DNA from: Glycomyces harbinensis
Lineage (GTDB): Bacteria > Actinomycetota > Actinomycetes > Mycobacteriales > Micromonosporaceae
DNA: 64,000 bases
Assembly: GCF_900101745.1 (NCBI RefSeq)
Contig: NZ_FNAD01000010.1
Coordinates: 124,001-188,000, forward strand
Direction of reading: 5' to 3'
The position numbers and the translations under genes are program-made. The notes beneath the pieces are model-generated. The model ran no database searches. It saw nothing but the letters and a program-made list of their open reading frames with translations, and was not told the DNA's origin. Positions 1 through 9,489 of this stretch are shown here, one piece after another; the stretch's first letter is position 1; each line of letters opens with the position of its first letter.

Positions 1-2
1 AG

Positions 3-1475
3 GACGAGCTCATCCGCCGCGAGGCCGCAACGAACCTGTGCGTCCAGGGCGCCCCCGGCACCGGCAAGACCGCCGTCGGCCTCCACCGCGCCGCCTGGCT
101 CCTCTACAACTACACCGAGAAGCTCGACAAGGCCGGCGTCCTCGTCGTCGGCCCCAACGAGGGCTTCCTCTCCTACATCTCGGGCGTCCTCCCCACCCTC
201 GGCGAGTCCTCCGTCTGGCAGGTCACCGTCCACCAGCTCACCGGCGCCCACACCGCCACCGCCGTCGACTCCCGCGAAGCGGCCCTCGTCAAGCACGACG
301 CCCGCATGGCCCTCGTGTGCGAACGGGCCGTCTGGGGCCACGTCGGCACCGTCGCCGCAGCAGGCATCACCCCCGACGAAGGCCTCCTCATCGCCGACGG
401 CGGCTGGCGCTGGCGCCTCGGCCTCAACTATCTCGAGACGGCGGTCGCCAACGCCCGCAAGCACACCCGCACCTACACGGCCGGGCGCAAGGCCGTGGAG
501 GACGCCATCGTCCAAGGCGCGCGCCGCCAGGCCGAGATCCGCTCCGGCCACTCGCCCGACTCGAAGTGGGCCACCAGGATCAAGCGCGTCCCCGCCGTCC
601 AGGCGTTCCTCGACGCGGTGTGGCCCAAGCTCAACACCAAGACCGTGATGAAGAAGCTCTACGGCGACGCCGACTTCCGCGCCGACGCCACCCGCGGCAT
701 CCTCACCGAGGACGAGGCCGCGCTCCTGAGCGGGAAGCCCGCCAAGCCGACCGCGGCGGACCTCCTCATCACCGACGAGATCGAGTCGTACCTCAAACTC
801 CGTGAACCCTCGGAGTCCTTCGGCCACATCGTCATCGACGAAGCGCAGGACCTCTCCCCGATGCAGTGCCGCGTCATCGCCCGCCGCTCCGGCAAGGGCT
901 CGGTGACCGTCCTCGGCGACCTCGCCCAGGGCACCACCCCCTGGGCCGCCTCCTCCTGGACCGACCAGATGCGCCACCTCGGCAAGGACCGGGTCGAGCA
1001 CACCGAGCTGACCACCGGCTTCCGCGTCCCCGCGGTCATCATCGAACTCGCCAACCGGGTCCTGCCCCACCTCGGCGTCGACGTCGCCCCCGCCCGCTCG
1101 ATCCGCTCCGACGGCTCGCTCGACCGGGTCGAGGACCCCGACCTCCCCGCGGCCGCCAGGGAAGCGGTCGGCAAGGCCCTCGCCGAGGAAGGCCTCGTCG
1201 GCGTCATCGCCGCCGACGAGCGGGCCGAGGCCCTGCGCACCCTGCTCGCGGGGACCGACCGCGTCGAAGTGGTCGCCGCGAGCCTCGCCAAGGGCCTCGA
1301 GTTCGACCACGTGGTGGTCGTCGAACCCGCCGAGATCGTCGAGGCCCCCGCGTCCGCAGGCCCCTCCTCCTCCGACCGGGTCGGCCTGCGCCACCTGTAC
1401 GTCGCGCTCACCCGCGCCGTCTCGCGCCTCACCGTCGTCCACGCCCGGCCGCTCCCGCCCGAGATGGCGGCCTGA
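3..1475 (+). CDS. HelD-like RNA polymerase-recycling helicase (5' end outside window)
   Basis: Superfamily 1 ATPase that in Gram-positives binds stalled RNA polymerase and strips it from nucleic acids. The frame is open from base 3, so the N-terminus is missing. Seen: Walker A GAPGTGKT at visible residues 16-23 followed by AVGLHRAAWLLY, Walker B VIDEAQDLSPMQ near base 835, motif DLAQGTTPWA, and a C-terminal helicase segment ending with LYVALTRAVSRL. VIDEAQDLSPMQ and DLAQ.TTPWA are characteristic of HelD rather than of UvrD/PcrA or Rep. The coiled-coil N-arm that would separate rifampicin-protective from ordinary HelD classes is not in the window. Tandem shift of stop to a following hairpin suggests a single-gene unit end. 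Confidence 0.85.
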   Translation, partial: DELIRREAATNLCVQGAPGTGKTAVGLHRAAWLLYNYTEKLDKAGVLVVGPNEGFLSYISGVLPTLGESSVWQVTVHQLTGAHTATAVDSREAALVKHDARMALVCERAVWGHVGTVAAAGITPDEGLLIADGGWRWRLGLNYLETAVANARKHTRTYTAGRKAVEDAIVQGARRQAEIRSGHSPDSKWATRIKRVPAVQAFLDAVWPKLNTKTVMKKLYGDADFRADATRGILTEDEAALLSGKPAKPTAADLLITDEIESYLKLREPSESFGHIVIDEAQDLSPMQCRVIARRSGKGSVTVLGDLAQGTTPWAASSWTDQMRHLGKDRVEHTELTTGFRVPAVIIELANRVLPHLGVDVAPARSIRSDGSLDRVEDPDLPAAAREAVGKALAEEGLVGVIAADERAEALRTLLAGTDRVEVVAASLAKGLEFDHVVVVEPAEIVEAPASAGPSSSDRVGLRHLYVALTRAVSRLTVVHARPLPPEMAA

Positions 1476-1489
1476 ACCCGCGGGCCGCC
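1466..1489 (+). terminator. Hairpin over the HelD stop codon
   Basis: GGCGGCC (1466-1472) pairs with GGCCGCC (1483-1489) across a 10-nt loop that contains the TGA stop. There is no T-run. Weak terminator candidate for the helicase gene. Confidence 0.3.
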
Positions 1490-1584
1490 GGGCGCGCTGT
1501 GGCCCCCGCCTCCGCTTGCATACCGATTCGGTCACGAATATCGAACACCGATGTGAACGCCGAGATTGTCGGCGAACGCCCAAA

Positions 1585-1605
1585 TTCGTACGGTTCCTTT
1601 ACGAA
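1585..1605. promoter_or_regulatory. TTCGTA/TACGAA palindrome upstream of first receptor gene
   Basis: TTCGTA (1585-1590) and TACGAA (1600-1605) form a perfect 6-bp inverted repeat with a 9-nt spacer, just before an AT-rich patch TATAAA (1611-1616) about 160 nt ahead of the receptor start. A copy of CACGAATA lies at 1533-1540 and recurs upstream of the fourth receptor. Operator-like; the regulator is unknown. Confidence 0.4.
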
Positions 1606-1773
1606 AAGCTTATAAACCGCCTGTTACCAGCGAGTACGCCCTCCTCATAAGCCGCACGACACCCCTGTGGACGGTCAAAGGGACACATCGGTCGCAGTGG
1701 CATCCCCTGCTCATATTCGCTCAGAGCCACGCGAATCATTTCGCACAGCGCAGCGCGAAACATGAGGAGAACG

Positions 1774-3531
1774 ATGTTGCAAGGTAAGCGACCGGCGGCC
1801 GCCGCAATCGGCGTGGGCGCGGCCCTGGTCATGGTCGCCGGCGGGACCACCGCCTGCGGAACGGGCGACGAGTCGGCGAACCCCGGCTTCCAGGGGTGCC
1901 AGGCCGACCCGGTCACGTGCAACTCCGGCGAACGTGCCGACGGCGGCGAGATCACCTGGGGCCTCGACGGGTCCTGGACCGGATGGAACCCCAACACGAG
2001 TGCCGAGTACACCTCGTACACCCTCCAGATCACCGCCCCCTACTGGCCCACCGTCGGCCACTTCGACCAGAACGGCGAGTTCGCCCTCAACCGGGGCCTC
2101 TTCGCCGAAGAGCCCCGACTCGTCAACGAGAACCCCATGCAGGTCGAATACGCCCTCGAACCCGGCGCCAACTGGGGCGACGGCACCGCCATCGGCGTCG
2201 ACGACTTCATCTACAACTGGTACGCCCGCTCCGGCAGCGAAGCGCTCTGCCAGGCCTGCACCCCCGCGGCCGCCACCGCCGCCCAGATCGCCTCCATCGA
2301 AGAGGGCTCCGCCGCCGACAAGATCATCGTCACCTACGACGACGACTACTCCTCCTCCGAATGGAAGTACGAGCCGATCCTCTCCAACCCGGCCCACATC
2401 GCCGAAGCGGCCGGCTACGACTGGAAGGACGACCCCGCCGCCATGGGCGAGGCCGAAGCCCACTTCTCCAAGACCGTCCCCACCTGGTCCGCCGGACCCT
2501 TCGAGGTCACCGACGCCGAGACCGGCGACTACGCCGTCTACGAACCCAACGGCGACTGGACCGGCACCACCGAGGTCACCCTCGACAAGGTCACCCTCCG
2601 CTCCTTCGACTCGGTCGACTCGATCATCACCGAACTGCGCCAGGGCACCATCGACGGCGCCAACCCCACCAGCATCAGCGCCGAGAACGTCGCCCAGCTC
2701 GCCGCCGAGCAGGAGATCGCCTTCAACATCGCACCCGGACCCGGCTGGGGCCACATCGACCTCAACACCAAGAACGAATTCCTCTCCGACCGCGCCCTGC
2801 GCACCGCCGTCTTCCAGTCCATCGACGTCGAAGAGCTCATCGCGCGCACCTACGCCAACGTCCAGTCCGACGCCTCGCGCAAACTCAACCACCTCTTCCG
2901 CAACGACGACCCCGACTTCGAAGACCACCTCACCGCCACCGGCCAGGGCGCCGGCGACACCGGACTGGCCATGAGCACCCTCGAAGAGGCCGACTACAGC
3001 TGGGACGGCGAAGGGATGCTCCTCGACCCCGAGGGCGAGAAGGTCACGCTCAACTACCGCTACGCCGAGGGCAGCGACGACCGCCAGACCATGGCCGACC
3101 TCATCGCGTTCAACCTCGCCGACATCGGCATCGACGTCGAACTCAAGCCGTTCCCCGTCACCGAACTCGGGCCCACGCTCGCCGCCTCCGACTTCGACAT
3201 CATCAACTACGGCTGGACCTCCCAGCCGGTGATCGTCTCCAGCGCCAACCAGTGGTGGGGCTCGGACTCGTCCACCAACTTCGGCCAGAACGAGGACCCC
3301 GAACTCGACGCCCTGCTCGCCTCCCTCGGCTCCGAACGCGACCCCGACAAGGCCGCCGACATCGCCAACGAGGCCGTCGCCCGCGTCATCGCCGACGCCT
3401 ACGTCCTGCCCACCGTGGACACGCCCGTGGCCATCATGGTCAGCGAGGACCTCGTCAACGTCCGCGACAACTGGGCCTCCCAGCAGCGGGCCCTGTACAA
3501 CATCGCCGAATGGGGCCTGCGGGCCGACTGA
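1774..3531 (+). CDS. Oligopeptide-type ABC substrate-binding lipoprotein 1 (SBP family 5)
   Basis: Extracytoplasmic receptor of the DppA/OppA family (585 aa) that should capture a peptide or similar solute and deliver it to the DppBC permease. The N-terminus is basic then hydrophobic and ends at Cys in GGTTACG, a poor lipobox. The mature part opens with a Cys-rich linker and DGGEITWGLDGSWTGWN, the family's first strand. The start ATG 1774 is preceded by GAGGAG 4 nt upstream; an in-frame ATG at 1762 lies before this ribosome-binding site and is less likely. It is most like the fifth receptor (shared Cys-x-GER-DGGEITW linker and paired Cys near residue 165). First of five tandem paralogues and closed by its own terminator. 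Confidence 0.88.
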   Translation: MLQGKRPAAAAIGVGAALVMVAGGTTACGTGDESANPGFQGCQADPVTCNSGERADGGEITWGLDGSWTGWNPNTSAEYTSYTLQITAPYWPTVGHFDQNGEFALNRGLFAEEPRLVNENPMQVEYALEPGANWGDGTAIGVDDFIYNWYARSGSEALCQACTPAAATAAQIASIEEGSAADKIIVTYDDDYSSSEWKYEPILSNPAHIAEAAGYDWKDDPAAMGEAEAHFSKTVPTWSAGPFEVTDAETGDYAVYEPNGDWTGTTEVTLDKVTLRSFDSVDSIITELRQGTIDGANPTSISAENVAQLAAEQEIAFNIAPGPGWGHIDLNTKNEFLSDRALRTAVFQSIDVEELIARTYANVQSDASRKLNHLFRNDDPDFEDHLTATGQGAGDTGLAMSTLEEADYSWDGEGMLLDPEGEKVTLNYRYAEGSDDRQTMADLIAFNLADIGIDVELKPFPVTELGPTLAASDFDIINYGWTSQPVIVSSANQWWGSDSSTNFGQNEDPELDALLASLGSERDPDKAADIANEAVARVIADAYVLPTVDTPVAIMVSEDLVNVRDNWASQQRALYNIAEWGLRAD

Positions 3532-3584
3532 GGGAGCCGGGGGTCCTCCCGCCGGACGACCACCGAGAACCGCACAGCCTCAGC

Positions 3585-3615
3585 ACGGCGGGACGGACCC
3601 GGTCCGTCCCGCCGT
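3585..3615 (+). terminator. Strong terminator after receptor 1
   Basis: ACGGCGGGACGGAC (3585-3598) pairs perfectly with GTCCGTCCCGCCGT (3602-3615) around a 3-nt loop, followed by TTTG. Confidence 0.8.
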
Positions 3616-3721
3616 TTGCCTGAATATGCCCGAAACCGACCGTTCCAGGTGTAACGATGATCCCGTCGTGGGTCCGACGCGTCGAGGCCCACAAAGGATG
3701 CTTACACGGGGGAGTGGTCTT

Positions 3722-5410
3722 ATGCGACCTGCACAAGCGAGGGCGTACGCCCTCGCCGGCTCGGCCGCGCTGGCCGCGGCGGCGCTCGGCGCCTGCGGCG
3801 GGGGCGGCGACTCGGGCGGCGACAGCGACGTCACCTGGGCGATCAGCTCGGGCTGGGAGTCGTGGAACGAGAACACCGCCGACGGCAACAACTCGTACCT
3901 GCACCAGGCGCTCACCCCGGGGGCGACCGCCCTCGGCGACTTCGACCAGGACGTGAACTGGGTCTACAACGACGCCCTCCTGTCCAAGGCCCCCGAACTC
4001 ACCGGCGAGTCGCCGATGACCGTGGAGTACACGCTCAACGAGAACGCCCAGTGGTCCGACGGCGAGGCCTTCGGCGTCGACGACTTCACCTACATCTGGT
4101 ACCAGATGTCGGGCAAGGCCGAGCTGTGCGACCAGGACGCGTGCACCCCCGCCTCCACCGACTGGGGCGCGAACGTCGCCTCCATCGAGGAGACCGCCGA
4201 CAACGTCATCACGATGACCTACGTCGACGGCTACCTCGACCCCGAATGGGAGTTCTTCCAACTGCCGATGTACCCGGCCCACATCGCCGAGGACAACGGC
4301 TTCGCGGACTGGAAGACCGACCCGGCCGTCATGGGCGAGAGCGCCACCTGGTTCGCCCAGAACGTGCCGACCTGGTCGACCGGGCCGTACACGCCCACCG
4401 ACGCGGTGCTCGGCGACTACATCGTCTACGAGCCCAACGAGAACTACCAGGGCTCGGTCGACCCCGGTCTCGACAAGCTCACGCTCAAGGTCGTCGAGGG
4501 CACCGACGCGATCGTCACCGAGATGCGCCAGGGCTCCATCGACGGCGCCTGGCCCTCCGAGTTCAGCCAGGAGGAGCTCGACAAGGTCGAGGGCGACGAC
4601 GCCATCACCTCCGAGGTGTACGAGGGCTCGATCTGGCTCCACATCGACACCAACATGAAGAACCAGTTCCTCGCCGACCAGGTCCTGCGCCAGGCCGTGT
4701 TCACCGCGATCGACAACGCGGACATCATCGCCAAGGCCTACCCGGACACCGAGGTCACGCCGCGGCAGAACCACTTCTTCAACGCCGCCTCCGAGTTCTT
4801 CGTGGACACGCTCGGGCAGACCGACCCGCCGCAGGGCACCGGCGACGCCGACGCCGCCAACGCGGCGCTCGAGGCCGCCGGCTACACGACCGGCGACACG
4901 CTCACCACGCCCGACGGGGACCCGGTCACGCTGACGTTCCGCTACGGCGAGGGCGACGCGACCCGCACGCTCGCGGGCGAACTCGTCCAGGCCTACCTGG
5001 CCGAGATCGGCATCGACGTGAAGCTCACGGCGATCCCCGACGGCGAGCTGGGCACCGTGCTCGCCGAATCGGACTTCGACCTGATCATCTACGGCTGGTC
5101 GGGCACGCCCGCGTTCACCACCGCGCCGCAGCAGTACTTCGGCTCGGACTCGTCGTCGAACTTCGGCGGGTACACGCTCGAGGGACTCGACGAGGCCATC
5201 GCGAAGGTCCGCTCCACCACCGACATCGCCGAGTCGGCGCAGTTCGCCAACGACGTCGGCGCGATGGTCGTGCCGGCGGCGTTCACGCTGCCGATCTTCG
5301 ACGAGCCGCAGTCGACCCTTTACAACAACGGCACCCTCGACGGGATCACGATCAACGGCAACAGCCAGGCCGGCCCGCTGTGGAACGTGCGGGAGTGGAA
5401 ACCCGCGTAG
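3722..5410 (+). CDS. Oligopeptide-type ABC substrate-binding lipoprotein 2 (SBP family 5)
   Basis: Family-5 solute receptor, 562 aa. The chosen start ATG 3722 gives a clean lipoprotein signal (MRPAQARAYALAG... ending at lipobox LGAC) and has GGGGGAG 7 nt upstream. The frame is open further upstream to 3626, but those codons precede the ribosome-binding site and would bury the signal peptide. The mature protein begins DVTWAISSGWESWNENT, like receptors 3 and 4, and keeps the family block WSDGEAFGVDDFTYIWYQ. It lacks the Cys-rich linker of receptors 1 and 5. Flanked by its own terminator, so probably a separately controlled unit serving the downstream DppBCDF core. The substrate cannot be told from sequence. 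Confidence 0.88.
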   Translation: MRPAQARAYALAGSAALAAAALGACGGGGDSGGDSDVTWAISSGWESWNENTADGNNSYLHQALTPGATALGDFDQDVNWVYNDALLSKAPELTGESPMTVEYTLNENAQWSDGEAFGVDDFTYIWYQMSGKAELCDQDACTPASTDWGANVASIEETADNVITMTYVDGYLDPEWEFFQLPMYPAHIAEDNGFADWKTDPAVMGESATWFAQNVPTWSTGPYTPTDAVLGDYIVYEPNENYQGSVDPGLDKLTLKVVEGTDAIVTEMRQGSIDGAWPSEFSQEELDKVEGDDAITSEVYEGSIWLHIDTNMKNQFLADQVLRQAVFTAIDNADIIAKAYPDTEVTPRQNHFFNAASEFFVDTLGQTDPPQGTGDADAANAALEAAGYTTGDTLTTPDGDPVTLTFRYGEGDATRTLAGELVQAYLAEIGIDVKLTAIPDGELGTVLAESDFDLIIYGWSGTPAFTTAPQQYFGSDSSSNFGGYTLEGLDEAIAKVRSTTDIAESAQFANDVGAMVVPAAFTLPIFDEPQSTLYNNGTLDGITINGNSQAGPLWNVREWKPA

Positions 5411-5441
5411 CGTCAGGCGGCGAGACGCGGTTGAAGAAACA

Positions 5442-5467
5442 GGGGGCGGCCCGCGCGGGCCGCCCCC
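5442..5467 (+). terminator. Strong terminator after receptor 2
   Basis: GGGGGCGGCCC (5442-5452) and GGGCCGCCCCC (5457-5467) form a perfect 11-bp stem with a GCGC loop, 31 nt after the stop codon. Confidence 0.75.
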
Positions 5468-5672
5468 CGATGCGTATCGGACGGGTAACAATGATTCGCC
5501 AGTTTCGTACCGAGGCGTTCCGCAATCCAGCGGGACGTGGAAGCGTTTGACCGAGCACTGCCGAGGCGGCCACCCGGCCCCTCAGCGATCCCCGGCGCGG
5601 CGACGATGCCTCCCGGCGGCCCGCGAAACGGGCGCACCGCCCTCGGCCGGACCCTATGGAGGAGACAAAGCT

Positions 5673-7388
5673 ATGGCTCTGACTCGTAGAGCATTCGGCG
5701 GACTGACCATCGGCGGGTCTTCCGCACTCATGCTCGCCGCCTGCGGCGGCGACGACGAGAACGGCGGCGGCGAGGCCAGCGGCGAACTCGAGTGGGCGAT
5801 CGCCTACCCGTGGGAGGCCTGGAACGAGAACACCAGCACCGGCAACAACTCCGCCGGCCACCTGGCCATGACCCCGATGATCCCGGTCGGATCGGTCGGC
5901 TACGACTTCGACCCCGAAGGCAACGTCTTCTACGACGACGCGATCTTCGAGGGCGAACCGCAGCTCATCAGCGAAGAGCCGATGCAGGTGCAGGTGACCC
6001 TCAAGGAGGGCGCCCAGTGGTCGGACGGCAAGCCGGTGCGCCTGGAGGACTTCATCTTCCAGTGGCACTCGCTGTCGGGCAACCCCGAGCACGCCAACCA
6101 GGAGAAGGCCCTCCCGGCCGACACCGCCTGGGGCGCGGGCATCGAGTCGATCGAGGAGACCGAGCCGGGCGTCATCGTCTTCACGTTCGTGGCGGGGAAC
6201 ATCGACCCCGAGTGGAAGTTCACCGGCGGCGTCTACCTGCCCAGCCACTACGCCGAGGAAGAGGGCGGCTTCGCGACCTGGGCGACCGACCCCGAGGTCA
6301 TGGGCGACGCGATCACCTGGTTCAACGAGAACCTGTGGACGGTCGTCACCGGCCCGTACAAGCCGGTCGACAACAAGCTCGGCGAGTACATCGTCTTCGA
6401 GCCCAACGAGAAGTACCAGGGCTCCAAGAAGGCGAAGTTCACCAAGCTCACGATGCGCCCCGTCACGGGCATCGAGGCCGAGGTCACCGAGCTGCGGCAG
6501 GGCACCATCGCCGGCTGCTGGCCCAACGACTTCAGCCTGGAGATCCTCGAGCAGCTCGACGAGAACCCCGAGGAGTGGAGCTACGAGACGTACGCGGGCG
6601 CGACCTGGTCGCACCTGGACTTCAACGTCCGCAACAAGTTCCTCAAGGACGTGGTCCTGCGCCAGGCGGTCTTCCAGACCATCAACACCGCCGAGATCAA
6701 GGAGCGGGCCTTCCCCGGCACCGAGGTGCCGTGGCTGGGCAACCACTTCTTCACCGAGGAGAGCCCGTACTACGAGGACTACCTCACCCCGGCCAAGCAG
6801 GGGACCGGCGACATCGAAGGGGCCAAGGCGGCTCTGACGACGGCCGGCTACACCTGGGACGGCGATGAGAAGCTCATCGCCCCCGACGGCGAGACGGTCG
6901 TGTTCAACTTCCGGTTCGCGACCTCGAACGAGATCCGCAAGCTCACCGGCGAGGTCATCCAGGCCCAGCTCGCGCCCCTCGGCATCGACCTGGAGCTCAA
7001 GGGCTTCGGCGACGAGGACTTCGCGGGCACGCTCTCGAGCCACGACTTCGACCTCATCGTCTTCTCGTGGGTCGGCAGCCCGGCGTTCACCACCGCTCCG
7101 AGCCAGTACTTCTCCACCGAGTCCGCCTCGAACTACGGCGGCTACGACGACGCCACGATCAACGAGCTGCTGCCGAAGGTCCGCGGGACCTTCGACATGG
7201 ACGAGTCGGCCGACTACGCCAACCAGATCAGCGCGCAGGCCGTGGCGCAGGCGCTCACGCTGCCCCTGTACTCCAGCCCGCTGTCGGTCATCTGGAACAC
7301 CAAGCTCGTCGAGCTCACCGACCCGGTGAACCCGGCCAGCCAGGCCGGCCCGGTCTGGAACGTCCGCGAATGGCAGGCGCCGGAGTAG
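5673..7388 (+). CDS. Oligopeptide-type ABC substrate-binding lipoprotein 3, Tat-type signal
   Basis: Family-5 receptor, 571 aa. The signal peptide carries a twin-arginine motif, LTRRAFGGL, and a perfect lipobox LAAC, so export through Tat followed by lipidation is likely. Start ATG 5673 has GGAGGAG 8 nt upstream. The body shows LEWAIAYPWEAWNENT and WSDGKPVRLEDFIFQWHS. The first 20 bases of this gene are identical to those of receptor 4 and the signal peptides differ at only a few residues, so the two are recent duplicates, although the mature parts have diverged (for example GCWPNDFS here against GAWPSEFS in its neighbours). Own upstream region and own downstream hairpin. Confidence 0.88.
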   Translation: MALTRRAFGGLTIGGSSALMLAACGGDDENGGGEASGELEWAIAYPWEAWNENTSTGNNSAGHLAMTPMIPVGSVGYDFDPEGNVFYDDAIFEGEPQLISEEPMQVQVTLKEGAQWSDGKPVRLEDFIFQWHSLSGNPEHANQEKALPADTAWGAGIESIEETEPGVIVFTFVAGNIDPEWKFTGGVYLPSHYAEEEGGFATWATDPEVMGDAITWFNENLWTVVTGPYKPVDNKLGEYIVFEPNEKYQGSKKAKFTKLTMRPVTGIEAEVTELRQGTIAGCWPNDFSLEILEQLDENPEEWSYETYAGATWSHLDFNVRNKFLKDVVLRQAVFQTINTAEIKERAFPGTEVPWLGNHFFTEESPYYEDYLTPAKQGTGDIEGAKAALTTAGYTWDGDEKLIAPDGETVVFNFRFATSNEIRKLTGEVIQAQLAPLGIDLELKGFGDEDFAGTLSSHDFDLIVFSWVGSPAFTTAPSQYFSTESASNYGGYDDATINELLPKVRGTFDMDESADYANQISAQAVAQALTLPLYSSPLSVIWNTKLVELTDPVNPASQAGPVWNVREWQAPE

Positions 7389-7493
7389 ACGCCGGCGATC
7401 GGCGGCTCCGCCGGGGTTCACCGTGAGGCGAATCTCGGCGGCATCGCCGTCATCGGTTCGGCACGTTCCATCCCGATAATTCACTGAATTCCC

Positions 7494-7524
7494 CCGTGGG
7501 GCCGATGCCGCATCGGCCCCACGG
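7494..7524 (+). terminator. Perfect hairpin downstream of receptor 3
   Basis: CCGTGGGGCCGATG (7494-7507) pairs perfectly with CATCGGCCCCACGG (7511-7524) around a 3-nt loop. It lies 105 nt after the receptor-3 stop, and no T-run follows. Confidence 0.7.
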
Positions 7525-7557
7525 TCCATTCAGCGCACTGCATCCAAGGCACAAAGT

Positions 7558-7576
7558 CACGAATACATCACGAATA
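7558..7576 (+). promoter_or_regulatory. CACGAATA direct repeat upstream of receptor 4
   Basis: CACGAATA occurs at 7558-7565 and again at 7569-7576, an 11-bp period (one helical turn), about 50 nt before the -35 candidate. The same octamer is found at 1533-1540 upstream of receptor 1. Possible regulator site. Confidence 0.4.
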
Positions 7577-7628
7577 AACTCCAGTTGGTGCCGCGGTCAT
7601 GTCAATCGCCTCACGTCTGTGCCAGTGT

Positions 7629-7656
7629 TTGACACAACACCGCCGAGGGCGATAAC
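7629..7656 (+). promoter_or_regulatory. Promoter candidate for receptor 4
   Basis: TTGACA (7629-7634), 16-nt spacer, GATAAC (7651-7656). A full -35 hexamer and a 4/6 -10 in GC-rich DNA; the leader would be about 90 nt. Confidence 0.5.
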
Positions 7657-7752
7657 GCCTTCCCCCACACCCGCTCGCCGGGTCGCGAGGCATCGGCGCC
7701 ATCGCGCCCGCGCGGAGGCCCCTCGGCATCGATATCTGGAGGAGAACGACTC

Positions 7753-9459
7753 ATGGCTCTGACTCGTAGAGCTCTCGGCGGCCTGACCATCGGCGGTTCC
7801 GCCGCTTTGACACTCGCCGCGTGCGGTGGCAACGAAGACGGCGGCGGCGGCTCCGGCAAGAAGGAGATCGTCTGGGCGATCTCCTCGTCGTGGGCCTCCT
7901 GGAACGAGAACACGCAGGCCGGCAACAACTCCTACGGCCACCAGGCGATGTACCCGATGGCCGCCGGGGCCGGCGACTTCGACCCCGACGCGAACTTCAT
8001 GTACGACGACGCGATCCTCGCCTCCGAGCCCGAGCTGGTCTCGGAAGCCCCGATGCAGATCAAGTACGTCCTCAATGAGAACGCCCAGTGGTCCGACGGC
8101 GCGCCGGTGCGCCTGGAGGACTTCATCTTCCAGTGGTACTCGATGTCGGGCAAGCCCGAGCACGCCAACCAGGAGAAGGCCCTCCCGGCCTCCATCGACT
8201 GGGGTTCGGCCGTCGCTTCGATCGAGCAGGCCGAAGACGGCTCCATCCTCGTGACCTACATCGAGGGCTACTCCGACCCCGAGTGGCTGTTCTCGTCCAC
8301 GATCTACCTGCCCAGCCACGTCGCCGAGGCCAACGGCTTCGCCGACTGGGCCACCGACCCCGAGGTCATGGGCGACGCGATCCAGTACTTCGAGACCACC
8401 GCGCCGACCGCCGACGGCGCCGGCATCATCGGCACCGGCCCGTACAAGGTCGTCGACGCCAAGCTCGGCGAGTACATCGTCTACGAACTCAACGAGAACT
8501 ACCAGGGCTCGGTCAAGCCCACCATCGAGAAGCTCACCCTCAGGGTCATCGAGGGCTCGGAGGCCATCACCACCGAGATGCGCCAGGGCACCATCGACGG
8601 CGCCTGGCCGAGCGAGTTCTCCGAGGAGGAGAACGCCAAGATCGCCGAGAACCCCGACTTCCTGATGGAGACGTACGCGGGCGCGGTGTGGCAGCACTTC
8701 GACGCCAACTGCCAGAACGCGTTCCTGTCGGACGTCGAGCTGCGCAAGGCGGTCTTCACCGCCATCAACGTGCAGGACATCTGCGACAAGAACTACCCGG
8801 AGACCGGTGTCGAGCAGAAGCTCAGCCACTTCTTCCTGCCCGACAGCGAGTACTGGGTCGACCACATCGGCCCGACCGGCCAGGGCTCGGGCGACATCGA
8901 GGCGGCCAAGGCCATCCTCACCGCCGCGGGCTACGGCGTCGGCGAGGTCCTCACGACCCCGGACGGCGAAGAAGTCAAGTTCAACATGCGCTACGCGGAC
9001 ACCAACCCGGTCCGCAAGCTCGCCGCCGAGCTGGCCCAGGCCAGCCTGGCCGAGATCGGCATCGCGCTCGAACTGGTCGCCATCCCGGACGGCGAGCTCG
9101 GCAACGTGCTCGCCCAGGCCGACTTCGACCTGATCATCTTCGGCTGGATCGGCTCCGCCGCGTTCACCGTGCAGCCGTCGCAGTACTTCCGGTCCGACTC
9201 GGGCTCGAACTACGGCAAGTACGAGAACCCCGTCGCCGACGAGGCCATCGACAAGGTCCGCTCGACGTTCGACCTCGCCGAGGCCGCCCAGTTCGCGAAC
9301 GAGGTCGACGCCATCGTCGCCCCCGACGCGTACACGCTGCCCCTGTTCGACGAGCCGCAGGTGTTCTACTCCAACAAGGCCGTCCTCGAGGGCCCGACCA
9401 AGAACCCCGCCAGCCAGGCCGGACCGCTGTGGAACTTCCGCGAGTGGAAGATCGTCTAA
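7753..9459 (+). CDS. Oligopeptide-type ABC substrate-binding lipoprotein 4, Tat-type signal
   Basis: Family-5 receptor, 568 aa. The signal peptide has LTRRALGGL (twin arginine) and lipobox LAAC. Start ATG 7753 has GGAGGAG 8 nt upstream. The mature part begins IVWAISSSWASWNENT and contains WSDGAPVRLEDFIFQWYS and a C-terminal NPASQAGPLWNFREW, the same closing block as in receptor 3 (NPASQAGPVWNVREW). Signal-peptide DNA is almost identical to receptor 3, pointing to recent tandem duplication. It carries an insertion near residue 215 (TTAPTADGAGIIGTG) that the other four lack, close to the ligand-lobe boundary, which might affect specificity. The substrate is unknown. Confidence 0.88.
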   Translation: MALTRRALGGLTIGGSAALTLAACGGNEDGGGGSGKKEIVWAISSSWASWNENTQAGNNSYGHQAMYPMAAGAGDFDPDANFMYDDAILASEPELVSEAPMQIKYVLNENAQWSDGAPVRLEDFIFQWYSMSGKPEHANQEKALPASIDWGSAVASIEQAEDGSILVTYIEGYSDPEWLFSSTIYLPSHVAEANGFADWATDPEVMGDAIQYFETTAPTADGAGIIGTGPYKVVDAKLGEYIVYELNENYQGSVKPTIEKLTLRVIEGSEAITTEMRQGTIDGAWPSEFSEEENAKIAENPDFLMETYAGAVWQHFDANCQNAFLSDVELRKAVFTAINVQDICDKNYPETGVEQKLSHFFLPDSEYWVDHIGPTGQGSGDIEAAKAILTAAGYGVGEVLTTPDGEEVKFNMRYADTNPVRKLAAELAQASLAEIGIALELVAIPDGELGNVLAQADFDLIIFGWIGSAAFTVQPSQYFRSDSGSNYGKYENPVADEAIDKVRSTFDLAEAAQFANEVDAIVAPDAYTLPLFDEPQVFYSNKAVLEGPTKNPASQAGPLWNFREWKIV

Positions 9460-9489
9460 GGGCTCACTGAGCGACCGCTCGACGAGCGC

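Larger units (their letters stand above)
7389..7752. other. 364-nt intergenic region between receptors 3 and 4
   Basis: No gene is supported here. The region holds the receptor-3 terminator hairpin, an 11-bp-spaced direct repeat of CACGAATA, a TTGACA promoter candidate and the GGAGGAG ribosome-binding site of receptor 4. Confidence 0.7.

Noticed and set aside
3626-3721. Upstream start for receptor 2
   Set aside because: The ribosome-binding site and lipoprotein signal both point to ATG 3722; the added 32 residues would precede the signal peptide and show atypical codon use.
3455-5491. Very long open frame on the minus strand opposite receptor 2
   Set aside because: Product is Arg/Val/Gly/Leu-rich with no domain; it arises from the GC-rich codons of the real gene on the other strand. 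The same applies to the long antisense frames over receptors 1, 3, 4 and 5 and over phoD, guaA and pcrA.
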